Positions 1 to 11,805 of a stretch of DNA of 64,000 bases are shown here, piece by piece. Where the stretch lies: assembly GCF_040939455.1 (NCBI RefSeq), contig NC_134136.1, positions 106,814,014 to 106,878,013 of the forward strand. Reading direction: 5' to 3'. The DNA comes from Microcebus murinus (lineage: Eukaryota > Chordata > Mammalia > Primates > Cheirogaleidae). Each line of letters opens with the position of its first letter. Position 1 is the first letter of the stretch. The notes below the pieces were generated by a model that was not told where the DNA came from, did no database searches, and saw only the letters and a program-made list of their open reading frames with translations. The position numbers and the translations under genes were made by a program.

Positions 1-2949
1 TTTAATTATTAGATTAAAAATCTGTTAATAAAACATATTTGTACCCTCTTAATCTTTATGTTGAATTTTTTTCCTTAAAACATTAGAGAATATTTTATAT
101 GTGATAGCTTTTGAAAACCCAAGATGACATACAGAAATCTGATTTTCTTTCAGAGCTAAAAGTTTTCTCTTTGTAAAACCAATTCAGGAATGGCCCTTAG
201 TGTCTTATGCCAGGATGATTATATTCATCAAGTTTGGTCTCCACCTACTTTTCCCCAATCACATTCCCAGGCATAGCTTTACTTTATCTTTATTAGATAG
301 CAACTGCTGGAGGACAATAAGGATAAGTGTTCAAGGGCAAATCAAATATCTAAAGGAAGTCTGTTACTAATGAAGAAGTGAATAATCAAATGCTATTCAC
401 AAGGACATAATTTTCACATGCAACACGAATAAACACACATCTTCTAGGCGCTTCCCTGAAAGGATTTATGAGATTTATTTTAAAGGGACTTATAGTACTA
501 GTTTTTAAATCCTAATGATCATTCATCATTTGAAATATCATACTAGTTTTCTGAACCAGTACAGATTGGTAGTAGTATAAATATGCCTAAAGGATGTTAC
601 AGTTTCTGTATTATTAGCATACTACTATACTTTATAACCATATATTATTCAAAGGATTATAAAAGTAAAAATATTAACATCCTTTAGAACCATAACATAT
701 AACAGCAATTTGGTGGTATTTTATACTATTGAACTGTTGTTCATATTTGCTAACATTTAATAAGAGCAACTGTGATGTTCTCCATGATTTGGTGAATATA
801 TGATGATGAATCATGTTTAAAATAACTTTTATTGAGCACTTGGATGTCAAAATAACATAAGGCTCCTTGCAGTCAGATTCACCTGTTTTATTCTACCTGC
901 TTCTTCTCTGGCTCATCTCTCCACATACTCAAATAGAGCAATTTCAAAGGCTTAGAACTTGGACCACTGTACCTCTCTCCCAAGGCTTCCTCCATAATAA
1001 AATATATTTTATGCCTTGAATTTAACTATGATTTTAATATATAACATATCTACACTTTGAGCTGGGATCTTACTTTTGAATTCCAGTCTAGACTCTTCAA
1101 TAGCCAGAAGTCCCCTTTGAAAGCACATTTCATCTAGTTCTCAGTTGAAAGCAATGTTTGATAAACCATTTTAATTATTGAGTAAATTACTTCTGTTGAC
1201 TTTAAAGAAAATATATGGCCACAGAAGAACTAGAATCACAATTAATTCATACAATGTTAGACAGTGCACACAAGATTTTAGAATATATAGAAATAACAAA
1301 ACCACAGTTATAATATTGAGGAGAAAGTATATACCAAGCATGGGGTTGCACATTTTGATTTTTTTTACTTACCTTTTAATTTTAAGAGCTTTAGCATTAC
1401 TGCGAAGCCATACAAAATACATATAAAGTAGAACAAAGTTTAATAAACAGATAAATGGACACAAAAGAAGGAAGAGACAGAGAAACTGAGAAAGACAACA
1501 CTTTTTTTTCCTTGATTTTTTTAATGTTGTTTCAAATTGCTTAACAACTATTAACTGTGATTTGTTGGATGACTTAAGGATTAATGAAATTTAAGGCTTT
1601 GTTGAAGTTTTGGCATTAAAGGTGACTTATATAACAAGTTAACAATGAATAACACTGAAGAAAAGCAAAATCAATTACAAACTGATTCATTGTAAATTGA
1701 AAGCATTCAAAATTACTCAGATACACTTTATTAATTTTAAAATGGAAGCTTTCCTTGGTTAAATATTACTTCAGCGTGCGTAGATACACTAGCATAATAA
1801 TGACTGTGTTTACACAGACAGTGAAGTAAACATTTGTTAATCTGAACTATGGAATGTTAGTAATCATGATAAATGACCACTATATTCAAATTACACTAAA
1901 ATCTAAATTGAAAATAAATAATCCAAGTGCTACAGATTGGTTTAAAATTGCTTTAAATCAATCAAGTCTCCTCTTTCCATTTTGTAGCTTTGAAAATTTA
2001 TTTATCATTACAATATTTGTATAGAAAATTAAGAATGATTCATGGAAACCAAATTTAATAGTTTCAAGGATCAGTAATACTCTATAATACAGAAAAGACA
2101 GACTCCTGATAGGATATGAAGAGTTACTTAAAAATATTCTATCTGTAGAGGAAAAAAAAACTTACAAAGATAAATAAGAGTATTGAAAAGATACTGCATC
2201 TATGCTAGAACAAAGATAATAACATAAAGTGCTTTATAAATTAAATTCATTCTCTTATTTTAAACTTATTAGAGCAAACTACAAGAAAATATAGTAAATA
2301 ATATTTTCAATATTAAACAAATTGGCTCAGAAGAATGATATTTAATTGGTTTCATTCTTTTGATATTAGGTAAGGTGCTGGTTTACCTTTGATGCTTTGA
2401 TGATTAAAATGTGAAAATGAGGTTGATTTGTGAGGCTAATTAGAAGACACCACCTAGTATATCCTGATTGATTCTGAATTGATGACATTAATTTCATGCT
2501 TAGACATTTCAGAATTGGATACAAAACATACTGGTGGGTCAAAAACCAGCCCACTATATACTTTTTGTCAAGTATAACTTGGAATATTTCTCTATTTCAT
2601 GATTGCATGAGTTTAGTAGTAGCAATGAAATAGAAGAGAAAAAGATTTAACTCTAAAATATGTGGGAGTAACACTAATTAATAGCAAAAACATAACACTT
2701 TGGACAATTTTGTATTTTTAACATCTTCTGGACTTATTTAGTTGCTTTTTTCTTTTTTCCTTATTCCTTTCTCCCTCCTTTCCTCCCTGACACTTTTTGT
2801 TCAACTCTTCTCATTTCTAACACAAAGTACAGTGAAATCACTGTGTTTAAAGATAAATTGAATATGTTTATACTAACACATAGTAGGCCAACAATAAATA
2901 CTTCCTGACATAAATAGAGGTAATAAACTATGCTGAGAGTCAGCATGTT

Positions 2950-3060
2950 GAAGTGGACAAAGCAATGGACTGGGATCTAATATTTTCTGACCAGTCTACC
3001 TAACTATGAGAACTTTGGCAACTCACTGGCTCTTTCATAATCCCCTATAAATATCTGAAA
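2950..3060 (+). repeat. MIR fragment
   Basis: Resembles the MIR core: 'gcaatggactgggat' near the start and a decayed 'actttggcaactcactggctctttc' part matching the 'cttgggcaagtcacttaacctct' core. Diverged; strand from core orientation. Confidence 0.45.
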
Positions 3061-3113
3061 GTCTCTGGTCCAAAGAACAATTACTTTTGCTTCTGTTGGC
3101 ACTGATTGGGGAA
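3020..3113. repeat. direct duplication, copy A
   Basis: Shares about 90 bp with 3935-4026 in the same orientation, including exact blocks 'aactcactggctct', 'ccctataaa' and 'tgaaagtctctg'. By eye about 80% of positions agree. The 5' end overlaps the MIR fragment. Confidence 0.7.
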
Positions 3114-3934
3114 ATAATTTTACTTATTTAAAAGACCACAATCAGGAATCACCAGATAGCTTTAATCATTTCAAATGTCATGCTAATAAGACCCAGTTGG
3201 TTTTATCAAATGACACTGCCCACTAAACTCAATTACATATCTGCATTAAAAATATTTTAAATGATTACAAAAGGGATTTATTATCAAAGCTCCAATGGAA
3301 TTAACCTTGTTATAGGGATATCCAATTAAAAATGTGGAAAAAATTTTGTTAGCACAGAATTCAGTTGTTAGGTTCATTTTTTTTCTTTTTCATTCAGTGA
3401 AATAAAATTAGTAGGTATATTATTATATAGTTTGGGCATTAATCCATTACTATTATCTGACGATATTAGCTATAAATATTATATATTGAATACTCTACAA
3501 ATTATGTAATACTTATAAATCTTTAGCTAAGGTTTCATCTATACTCTTAAAAATTTTTAGAAGATTTTACTAAAAATGAATATTAACATATAATAATAAT
3601 TATAACAATTAATAAACTATTTTTTGTCAGAGAAAGTGTTAAATTAGACCTTGATCAGAAATAGACTACTAAGGGGAAAAATCAATACATTTGTATTGAT
3701 AAAGCTGATTAGAGAAAGCTAGGTTTTAATTAAAAGTTTCCAATCCAGCTAATCTTAATTTGACATTCTAGATCACATTTAAAGATGCATCATTTATTTC
3801 CCACTGATGTTTAGGAAAGCCAATATATCTGTATAAACCATCGTTGAAATATTTTTCACATATAAAACCATATTTTAAGATAGATTAGATCCAACCATGT
3901 GTGTGTGTTTTTATCCTTGATATATTCTATGGAA

Positions 3935-4026
3935 AACTCACTGGCTCTCTCACAGCCCCCTATAAACATGTGAAAGTCTCTGATCCAAAGAATGACTACT
4001 TTTATATATGCTGACACTGACTGAAG
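3935..4026. repeat. direct duplication, copy B
   Basis: Second copy of the segment at 3020-3113, 915 bp away in the same orientation. Only the part from 'aactcactgg' to 'ctgacactga' is shared; the flanks differ. Confidence 0.7.
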
Positions 4027-4648
4027 GTAAAAAACTTGACACTTTATAATTATTACAGCAATCAAACTACAAATATTTAAATACATGGTACCAGATTGCC
4101 CAAATACTTCTATAAATATTACAGTTGTAATACATATATCAATATAGAAACTGCCACATGAATTTTAGTAGCAATTTTCAAGGCCCATATGGAAATTAAA
4201 GAACAAATGGTACATATATCCTACAGCACATAAGCCTTAGTAAAGGATTAAAGTCAGAGTGAAAATAAGTTCACAGTTCTTTGGTTAATATCAATTTCAG
4301 GATCAATGATTTCGCATTTCAGCTCCTTAGAAAAGTGAATTATTTCTAAATCTCTAGAAGAAAATATAATGCAAGGAAACTATATGTGTAAATTTCATAA
4401 CATTTTATAACAAAGTAAAATAATTGCCTATATTAATAGGGCATAGCCAGATAAAGGCTGCTTGGTCAAAATTCTTTTGAAACTAAATATTACGGCATGA
4501 CAAATATTGACACATATTTTATTGCTTAAGCTTGTATGCAGACTTTCCTACTCAATCAGTTGAATCCTGAGTCATTTTTGAATTCATCATGTTCTTCGCT
4601 CTGATATGTAACAATTTAACTCTAGGCTAGTTCTCAATGTCTCTGGAC

Positions 4649-4827
4649 CAGTGGTTCTCAATATGTGGTCTCTAGACCATTATCATCAATGTTACTTGTA
4701 AAAATATTAGAAAGGTAAATTTCAGGGCTCTACCCCAGACCTACTGAGTCAGAATCTCTCAGTGTGGGCCCAGCAATCTGTGTTTTAACAATTCGTCTAA
4801 GTGTACACAAAAGATTGATTGTCACTG
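4649..4827 (+). mobile_element. MER5A-like hAT-Charlie element
   Basis: Begins 'cagtggttctcaatatgtgg' and contains 'ccccagacctactgagtcag' and 'ggcccagcaatctgtgtttt', the diagnostic blocks of MER5A, a non-autonomous hAT DNA transposon. Length about 180 bp. Flanking 8-mers ctctggac and ctcttgtc look like a decayed target duplication. Confidence 0.8.
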
Positions 4828-4849
4828 CTCTTGTCTGACACTTTTTTTC

Positions 4850-5700
4850 CACTCCCATAACTATCCCTTTGTTTGAGGTCATCACTGTCTTTCATCTAGA
4901 CTATTGCAATAGCATCCTAACTGGTTTTCCTACTTCATGTTATTATGCAGTTGAATTCTCCTCACAACTTCCATTGGACTAATCTTTCAACAGTGCATTA
5001 AAAAAATCAAGAACTCCTCATTGCCTAATGAATTAAGCATAAACTATTAGTCTGGTTGTCCATGACCTCTTTATACTGTGTCTAACCATCCTCCTCAGTC
5101 TTTTTTTTTTTTTTTTTTTTTTGAGACAGAGTCTCACTTTGTTGCCCAGGCTAGAGTGAGTGCCGTGGCGTCAGCCTAGCTCACAGCAACCTCAAACTCC
5201 TGGGCTTGAGTGATCCTTCTGCCTCAGCCTCCCGAGTAGCTGGGACTACAGGCATGCGCCACCATGCCCGGCTAATTTTTTATGTATATATCAGTTGGCC
5301 AATTAATTTCTTTCTATTTATAGTAGAGACGGGGTCTCGCTCTTGCTCAGGCTGGTTTTGAACTCCTGACCTTGAGCAATCCGCCCGCCTCGGCCTCCCA
5401 AGAGCTAGGATTACAGGCGTGAGCCACAGCGCCCGGCCCATCCTCCTCAGTCTTATCTTCCACAACTAAGCTTAATGTTCCATGCCCTCTATTTCATAAG
5501 CAAACTAAACTTACTCTACATTGAACACACTGTGCACTCTTTGCATAGGTTTATCCTGAATTGGTACTTCTTCTGTGTTGTTAGAATGACCGCTAAATTC
5601 ACTTACCATATACTCACTTTCAACCCAGTATCCATGAACATATCTGTCCATCATTAAACAGTATGCTCCTTGAATCCATTACATCTTATCTAGCAATAGA
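4850..5700 (+). repeat. L2 (LINE2) 3' remnant split by an Alu
   Basis: 'gactattgcaatagcatcct' followed by 'aactggttttcc' is a typical L2 block. The remainder, through 'gtatgctccttgaatcc', follows L2 3'-end order. The Alu at 5101-5438 lies inside it. Old and inactive. Confidence 0.6.
5101..5438 (-). mobile_element. young lemur-type Alu
   Basis: A full dimeric Alu on the minus strand, from its A-tail (T-run at 5101) to gcgcccggcc at 5438. It carries the lemur-type linker 'ttggccaattaatttcttt' between arms. The target duplication catcctcctcagtc is perfect (5087-5100 and 5439-5452). Same direction as DMD, in intron 37. Confidence 0.95.
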
Positions 5701-6529
5701 GCCCTATAGTACCAAACATTGTGATTTGAAAATAGTATATGATTGGTAAGAATTCAGCCAGTTTGATCCCTTTTCTCAGCTCTACCTTCATTAGTTCATT
5801 AAGATCCACCTCAACTACCATCTCTCTCAAATTGCTGACTCCCCTTCTCCAATTTGGCTCCTAGGAAGATGGAGAGGGATAGAGCTGCCATAAGCCATAG
5901 GAGTAAATAATCAGTTTGTTTTTGCCTTCCCATTTTTCTTCCTGTGCTTCTGTCTCCTGGTACCTTCTTTTCCTGATAGTATTCCTCACTCCCAGCCATG
6001 CCACTATGTTCAGATGTCCTAAAGCAGAGAGAGTTGAGAAAAGATGTCTCCCTTCATTCATTCTATCGACTTTAACTAGGGCTCTAAAATGATCTCTGAT
6101 TCATTTTTATAATTCTGATTCTCCCCATTAAAACTGCCATTTTCTCACATTGATTTCACATACATTAAGAAAAATTAAGCTTTCTGAAAGCCATTAGATA
6201 CTCTTTGGTAACCTTAATGAAATGGGAAGAGGCAGTATTTCATGTATTTTAAGGTCTGTATTTGGGGAAAACAGAACTTCTAGTACTTCTTAAATGCATC
6301 TATTCCATTATGAGTAAGTCCTTGTCAGGTAAATAGCAAAGACATGTCTTTCTGGCTTCAGTCCATTCCTTCAGAGACCAGAAGAAGAAACTAGCTCTTC
6401 TTCCATTTCTTTTGTCCATCAACCCTCAAAATTTGGCCATTCAAGTCTAATATATATATAAGGATGGAAATAACTATTGATATTAATGTTTTTACCATTT
6501 CATATCTGTATATTTAATATGTTTTTTAT

Positions 6530-6725
6530 TTCTTACTTCATTTGATCCTTACTATAATCTTGAGGATAAAATAAGATAGGCATTTACTTCCTAGTTTTGG
6601 AAATGAGGCTCTGAGAGGTAAAGGGGTATATCCAAGATCACACAACTAGTTTTGTGCTCAGCTAGAACTCAAAACAAGTTTTGTGGTTTTAAGTTAAGAA
6701 CTTTCTATTCTCAGCATACTGCTCC
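6530..6725 (-). repeat. MIR element
   Basis: Matches the MIR core in reverse: 'ggaaatgaggctctgagagg' and 'ccaagatcacacaactagt'. A tRNA-derived ancient SINE. Confidence 0.7.
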
Positions 6726-9689
6726 TCATTGATGGCTAAAAAATTACCACCCCAGACAGCTGCATTTGGACAGCCAATTCCTCAGCCAATGTGAACTGAG
6801 GATCCTAGTGCTCATTGCTTTCTGGGTTTTGGAATTTCTTGTTATGGATAGTTCTTGTTGGAGACATGGGAGTACCTAACTTGGTATTCTTCACCAAATA
6901 ATAAATCTAGGTGCTGCCAGTGAATTTTCAGGATACGTTTTTGCTCTACTCAATTGTGTTTTCTTGTTGACCTTTAAAAGGCTATACTGAAATTAGTTCT
7001 TACACTGAGTCTATGATCTACCCATATTCAGTCCCAACCTATTTTTGTTTGTTTTATCACCATACATTTTCCCCAGGCTATTCTCCTTCATGAACCTTCC
7101 CCATGGACTCAATCACAGAAGAGTCACATTCCAACTTACTATTATTCTTCATAACCCCTACTAAGAGGAGTTTGCTTTAGATATCAAAGGCCACTGCTAA
7201 GACTTTCAGCACTTCCAGAACTTCCCTACTCCATAAGCAAACATACAGACTATTAAATATTCTAAATCCTTATTTTAATCAAAAGAATATTACTGAATGA
7301 TCAAATTTCAGAATTAGCAGGGACTTTTGAACTACTTTAACCCAGTCTTTCAGCACTATGTTTTATAGATATAACATATACCTCCTGAACTCATTAATAG
7401 AAGGGAGAAGGATAAAATGGAAGATATTCCCCCATCTATTAACTCCATTATTTTTTCATTTTATACATTTAATTTTAGATAATAACTCTTTGTTTTGAGG
7501 GGTAGTTTTCCTTTTAAAAACTAATATAGTTTAAGTGCCTTAAATTACAAATAATGTAGTAAATATTCAGAGAAATCACATGTTCTGCCTATTACTCATA
7601 AAGTTAGGCATAAAATTCAGTCTTCTAAATCCACTGCTCTTTCTGCTAGGATTACCTCAACATTAATTGAGCATCTCCATGAAGATGTAGTAGTATTAAA
7701 CATATTTTATGATTGCAATAAGTATTTATTTTTGTGTTTATAAACAGATATTTCTGAAGCAAATATCTTTACATCCTTGTATCTTCTCATACTGTCTAGC
7801 ATAATGGAAGCTCAATATCATTACTTGATATAATTAATAAATAAGCAAAGTGTCAGACATGTTTTATCTCTGTGTTTGTTTTCATTATGACAATAGAGCA
7901 TAATTATCTCTATAGGGCCCTAAATGGGGTCATTATTGTACTCAGTTGTCTTTACTAATTTAGAGAAAATAATACTTTGAAAGGTAACAATGTGATAAGT
8001 CAATTAATATATAATTGAAAATATTGATTTGTAATGTCATATCTTGATTCACTATGGTAAATAAAATATATAATTAAGTGGGTCACTTGATGCATGATTT
8101 CCTGAAGGATACACACAAATTCATGCACAATATAGAATGAAAAGTCACAAAGTAGTCTTCATCACAAACTCTATTGCCTAGGTCTGTCACTTCTATGGTG
8201 GAGAATAAATTCTACCCATTTTAAATATCTGTGGGTCACAATATTGTAACATAATTTATCTCAAAATAATACCCTGTTTTCAATATTCTATATCTTAGTG
8301 ATTTATTAAAAAGCATACATATATTTTTTGAGAAGAATATAAAACTTAGTAATGAAGTAATAGCATGTTTTTGGGTGATTGAAATAAACCCTCTTTGGTT
8401 GTTTAACTATTACATAAACCACTGATATCTCCAGAAGTAAAAGTAATTAATCGTCTTTGTAAGTAACAGTATAAATTCTTAAAGAAAACTATACTCTGAT
8501 AATAAAATTTCAGAGCCTGTCAGGCATATTTTAGGTGTTAACAACTTACTTAAACATATACATATATATTGATGTTTGTGTGTGTATGTGTATAAATAGA
8601 TAAATATGAGTAGAATTAAATAGTTAACTATTATAAATAAGTAGCAATGAATTAAGGTAAGCTAACAACATTTTGCTTTAGGAAGTTGAATTGTCAAGGG
8701 TAATTATGTTTCCCATGTAGAAACTATTTAGAATTTATCATATCACATTTCATATATCTTGAAAACTACTTCAAATATGCACTATTAGATATAATATGAT
8801 AATACATTGTAATGTCTTACAAAGTGTAGCAATTGTAAAACCATGATATTATTGGGTGTATTCTCACAAATATATTTATCAGAATATTTTTGAACATGTT
8901 TTCCTATTTTTATAGGAATCAATACTTACCTGATGCATCATATTTTCTCATAAATATTTCAAGAGTGTTTCTTATTTAAGGTTACTTCCAGCAACTATCT
9001 ATATACTTATATGCATATATTTCTTTTATATACATTTTTATATTTGAAAGCATATCGTATATATTGAAAAAATGTCAAATTATATAAATTTGGGGGTAAT
9101 TCCTTGCATTTCAAGTATTCCCCAAGAGTTGAAATTCTATAATATTCTATTTATATATTTTTGCAAACTACTTATTAGGTAAGAGTTTGTGTTCATTAAA
9201 TGTTACACAAATAAAAAGGCTATCATGCAAAAATTCTGTATCCCCTGGGTCTTCATTAATAATAAATACAAATGAACATATAAAATTACAAAAATTAGGA
9301 TATATAAGCTTTGCAATTATTTGTCTCCATGGCTTGAACATTTCATATGTCTAATAGATATTGTCACAGTAAGTGTTTGCAGCTAGCAAGAGCAAGTTAA
9401 ATAAACATACGTGCACAACCCAGAAAGAGGTACAAACAAACATCCTAGATCGTGCAGGAGATGTACAAGGCCTCATTTTTGATATTTAATCTACATTACA
9501 TACAAGCAATATTATATCTGGAAAAATATATCAGCAGTGCTTTCTTTTGATAGATGTCTTTTGTGCTTTTTTTTTTTTTTTTGGCCTGCAGCATGCTGTT
9601 TGTTACTTTGCTGTAGGTGATCCCTGAAAGTACATATGTAAACGAATGCAGAGTGCAGTTCTAGCATAGCTGTGGCAGAAAAAAAAATT

Positions 9690-9693
<4 letters not shown>

Positions 9694-9756
<63 letters not shown>
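9694..9756. repeat. (GA)n microsatellite
   Basis: About 31 uninterrupted GA units, preceded by a short A-rich run. It reads as (CT)n in the DMD transcript and begins about 170 nt downstream of the exon 37 donor. Confidence 0.97.
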
Positions 9757-9759
<3 letters not shown>

Positions 9760-9923
9760 ATCTCCCATGATAGTCAGTGGTAAATTTTCCTTAAATACAT
9801 TTTGGCCTTCATTTTCCTTTTGCAAACCTTGCCGCGGGGCTTGCTTGCCCCCTTCAGAGCACTGCGCAACCTTCGCATGAGATCATTTAGCACTAGTTTC
9901 CACCTTGGAGTAGATCTTCCTAC

Positions 9924-10094
9924 CTTTCCAGTCTTAATTCTGTGAGAAATAGCTGCAAATCGATGGTTGAGCTCTGAGATTTGGGGCTCTACTACTTTCC
10001 TGCAGTGTTCTCCACGGTTTGCCATCAAGTTTGCTGCTTGGTCACGTGTAGAGTCCACTTTGGGGCGTATGTCATTCAGTTCAGCCTTTAAATG
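9924..10094 (-). CDS. DMD: DMD exon 37
   Basis: A 171-bp exon encodes 57 residues, HLKAELNDIRPKVDS to AISHRIKTGK, in about repeat 13. Three changes from recalled human sequence: the first residue is His (CAT) where human has Arg (CGT, a CpG transition), and GDHCRKLVE reads GEHCRKVVE. The acceptor catggaatatag|CAT lacks a strong pyrimidine tract near the AG, but a perfect TACTAAC branch motif lies about 33 nt upstream. The donor is GGAAAG|gtagga. The frame stays open for about 50 codons into intron 37 before a stop at 9774. Confidence 0.97.
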
Positions 10095-10126
10095 CTATAT
10101 TCCATGAGCAAGAGACAGGGCTTGAA

Positions 10127-10133
10127 GTTAGTA
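10127..10133 (-). promoter_or_regulatory. DMD: TACTAAC branch-point motif upstream of exon 37
   Basis: On the minus strand this heptamer is TACTAAC, a perfect match to the optimal branch sequence pairing with U2 snRNA. Its branch A lies about 33 nt from the AG of exon 37, in the usual range. It offsets the weak pyrimidine tract next to that acceptor. Function is inferred. Confidence 0.6.
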
Positions 10134-10138
10134 ATTAA

Positions 10139-10228
10139 TGGAAGGAGGGGAGTCTGGAAGAGGGTGGGTGGAGGGAGGGGGAGGGGGAGAGAGAAAAAGA
10201 GAGAGAAGAAGAAAGGAGGGGAAGCACA
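10139..10228. repeat. polypurine tract upstream of exon 37
   Basis: Plus strand is almost wholly G and A (for example 'gagggagggggagggggag'), so the transcript has a long pyrimidine run. It lies about 45-135 nt upstream of the exon 37 acceptor and just beyond the TACTAAC motif. Confidence 0.9.
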
Positions 10229-10708
10229 TGCAAAAGAATAGTAAGGGAGGAAAAAACCTAACTTCCATAAAATAGGTTGATGCATGCCTATTTGAAATGC
10301 TTGGTTAGTCTGAGAAATGGCTAGAGATGTTTTCCTTACTTCTCTATGTTGTCTGCAGCCGTCATGATGTTTTATATTCAGTATTATTTTATCTTATTAC
10401 TGAATTTAATAGCTGTGGAACAACCTAAGTATGTGCTCAGGAAGGAAGGTAGCTGAAAAACACTTTTCTATTCCTTCCTGGTACTTTTGAGCTCCTTTTT
10501 GTTTATTATATTGAGATTCATGGGAAAAAATGATTTTCTAATAGATATGGATTCTGTGTGATACATAGAAGTATTAAGGAATACTCTGCCTGACCCAAGG
10601 GGTCACAGATTATAAGTTAACTAACACAGTTATTATTCTAAAGGTCTTGAAGAAATTTCACCATAAGATAACATCCTGAGGGATCAAGGGAAAATGAAGA
10701 GCAGAGAA

Positions 10709-10908
10709 AGGATAGGGAACCTGCAACCTTCTAATTTCAAGATTGTTCCTTTTTAAGCACCAAAGGAAGCAAGAAAAACTTCATCTTTCTTTGATGCACA
10801 CCTTTTAATAAAATGATTTGTTCTGTAAGATTTGGATTCAGTCAAAAGGGCATACTCAAGGATCCAGGGGGCCACATGTGGCCCCAAGCCTGCAGGTTCC
10901 CCATCCTG
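10709..10908. mobile_element. hAT-type inverted-repeat element
   Basis: The left end 'ggatagggaacctgcaa' is the imperfect inverse of the right end 'tgcaggttccccatcc'. Internal 'tttggattcagtcaaaaggg' and 'ggccacatgtggcc' are typical of a widespread mammalian non-autonomous hAT family that I cannot name with certainty. About 200 bp, in intron 36. Confidence 0.6.
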
Positions 10909-11515
10909 TAATCCACCAGTAAAATACCATTATTGAAAATTTCGGCAAAAAAATAAAGAACATTAATTTAAAAGAGACTTGTTAAAATTGAACTCTTTCT
11001 ATTCAATTGAGAAACGAGCTGTCATCAAATAGAGACAATGTAGAATCAATAAGGGATATTTACATATTATACCTCTCATACACTTTTACAGAAAGCAATT
11101 TTTAAAGCAAAGGTTAAGTTGCCTTTGAGAAAGAAGACTTTGGACATCCTAATAATTAGTTTTAATACAAAAAGAGAGTGCCTGGAGCAATGTTTACTTA
11201 ACATGTAGTTAAAAATGAGAAATTCAGTTTTACATAAGGCCTACATTAGGACTAATTACTAAGAATTGGATATTGCATAGGTAAAATATCCAGACAATTG
11301 GATTTCAATGAATAATAGTGGGCAACTGTCTTTTCTGTTAGATATAAGAATGTGGTACAACCACTAAAATTGGCAGGGATTTGCAATATGATGCCAAAAT
11401 ACATCCTGGAATCCATTTCTGGAGCAAATTTTAAATTGGGTATAATTAGTAGAGAGGTGCATTTGGACAGCTATCCAGATTACAAAACTCTTCAGTATCA
11501 TTAATTCCCACTCAA

Positions 11516-11573
11516 AGGAGGGAGAGAGGGAGGAAGGGAGGAAGAAAGGAAGAACAGAGGGAGGGAAGGAAGG
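11516..11573. repeat. polypurine (GGAA/GGGA) tract
   Basis: G/A-rich stretch of gggagg, ggaagg and ggaaga units with a single interruption. It lies about 105 bp downstream of exon 36 in intron 36. Confidence 0.85.
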
Positions 11574-11676
11574 ATTGTTTTACTCTTATTAAGAAGTGCT
11601 TGGTATCTTCTAGGACAAAGATGATTGATATAATTGTGCATTTTGAAATTACTTTTCATAATATTTTATTTGCTAC

Positions 11677-11805
11677 CTTAAGAACATCTTCTTTTTGCTG
11701 AGGTTTCTTTTTTTCAGATTCATCCAAAAGTGTATCAGCCTGAATGATCCACTTTGTGATGTGATTCACATTCTGATCAAAGGTTTCCATGTGTTTCTGG
11801 TATTC
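11677..11805 (-). CDS. DMD: DMD exon 36
   Basis: A 129-bp exon encodes 43 residues, EYQKHMETFDQNVNHITKW to QQKEDVLK, at the about repeat 12/13 boundary. It contains the repeat tryptophan (TKWIIQAD). Human NVDHI reads NVNHI here. The acceptor is weak: tgtataattaag|GAATAC, an AAG site with a poor pyrimidine tract. The donor is CTTAAG|gtagca. Phase 0, so skipping would keep the frame. Confidence 0.97.

Larger units (their letters stand above)
1..9923 (-). other. DMD: DMD intron 37 (5' part)
   Basis: AT-rich intron sequence after exon 37. The first 150 nt (9774-9923) are richer in G+C and open in the exon frame. Then comes a (GA)n microsatellite. Further on are an Alu inserted in an L2 remnant, a MER5A-like element and two MIR fragments. 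A diverged direct duplication is found at 3020 and 3935. I see no exon 38 (peptide ASIPLKELEQ) in this stretch, and 1-2900 and 6750-9660 hold nothing I can name. Confidence 0.9.
10095..11676 (-). other. DMD: DMD intron 36
   Basis: A 1582-bp intron. It holds two purine-rich tracts on the plus strand (pyrimidine in the transcript) at 10139-10228 and 11516-11573, and a hAT-type inverted-repeat element at about 10709-10908. The rest shows no recognisable feature. Confidence 0.93.

Noticed and set aside
5811..6061. Two overlapping open frames resembling a small gene
   Set aside because: No homology or splice sites in frame with dystrophin; repeat-like pyrimidine-rich sequence on the opposite strand.
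1..9700. Possible DMD exon 38
   Set aside because: I looked for the ASIPLKELEQ...NKDM coding sequence on the minus strand and did not find it; intron 37 evidently runs past the window start.
9694..9756. (GA)n as a GAGA-factor binding or insulator site
   Set aside because: A simple microsatellite with no supporting context; treated as a repeat.
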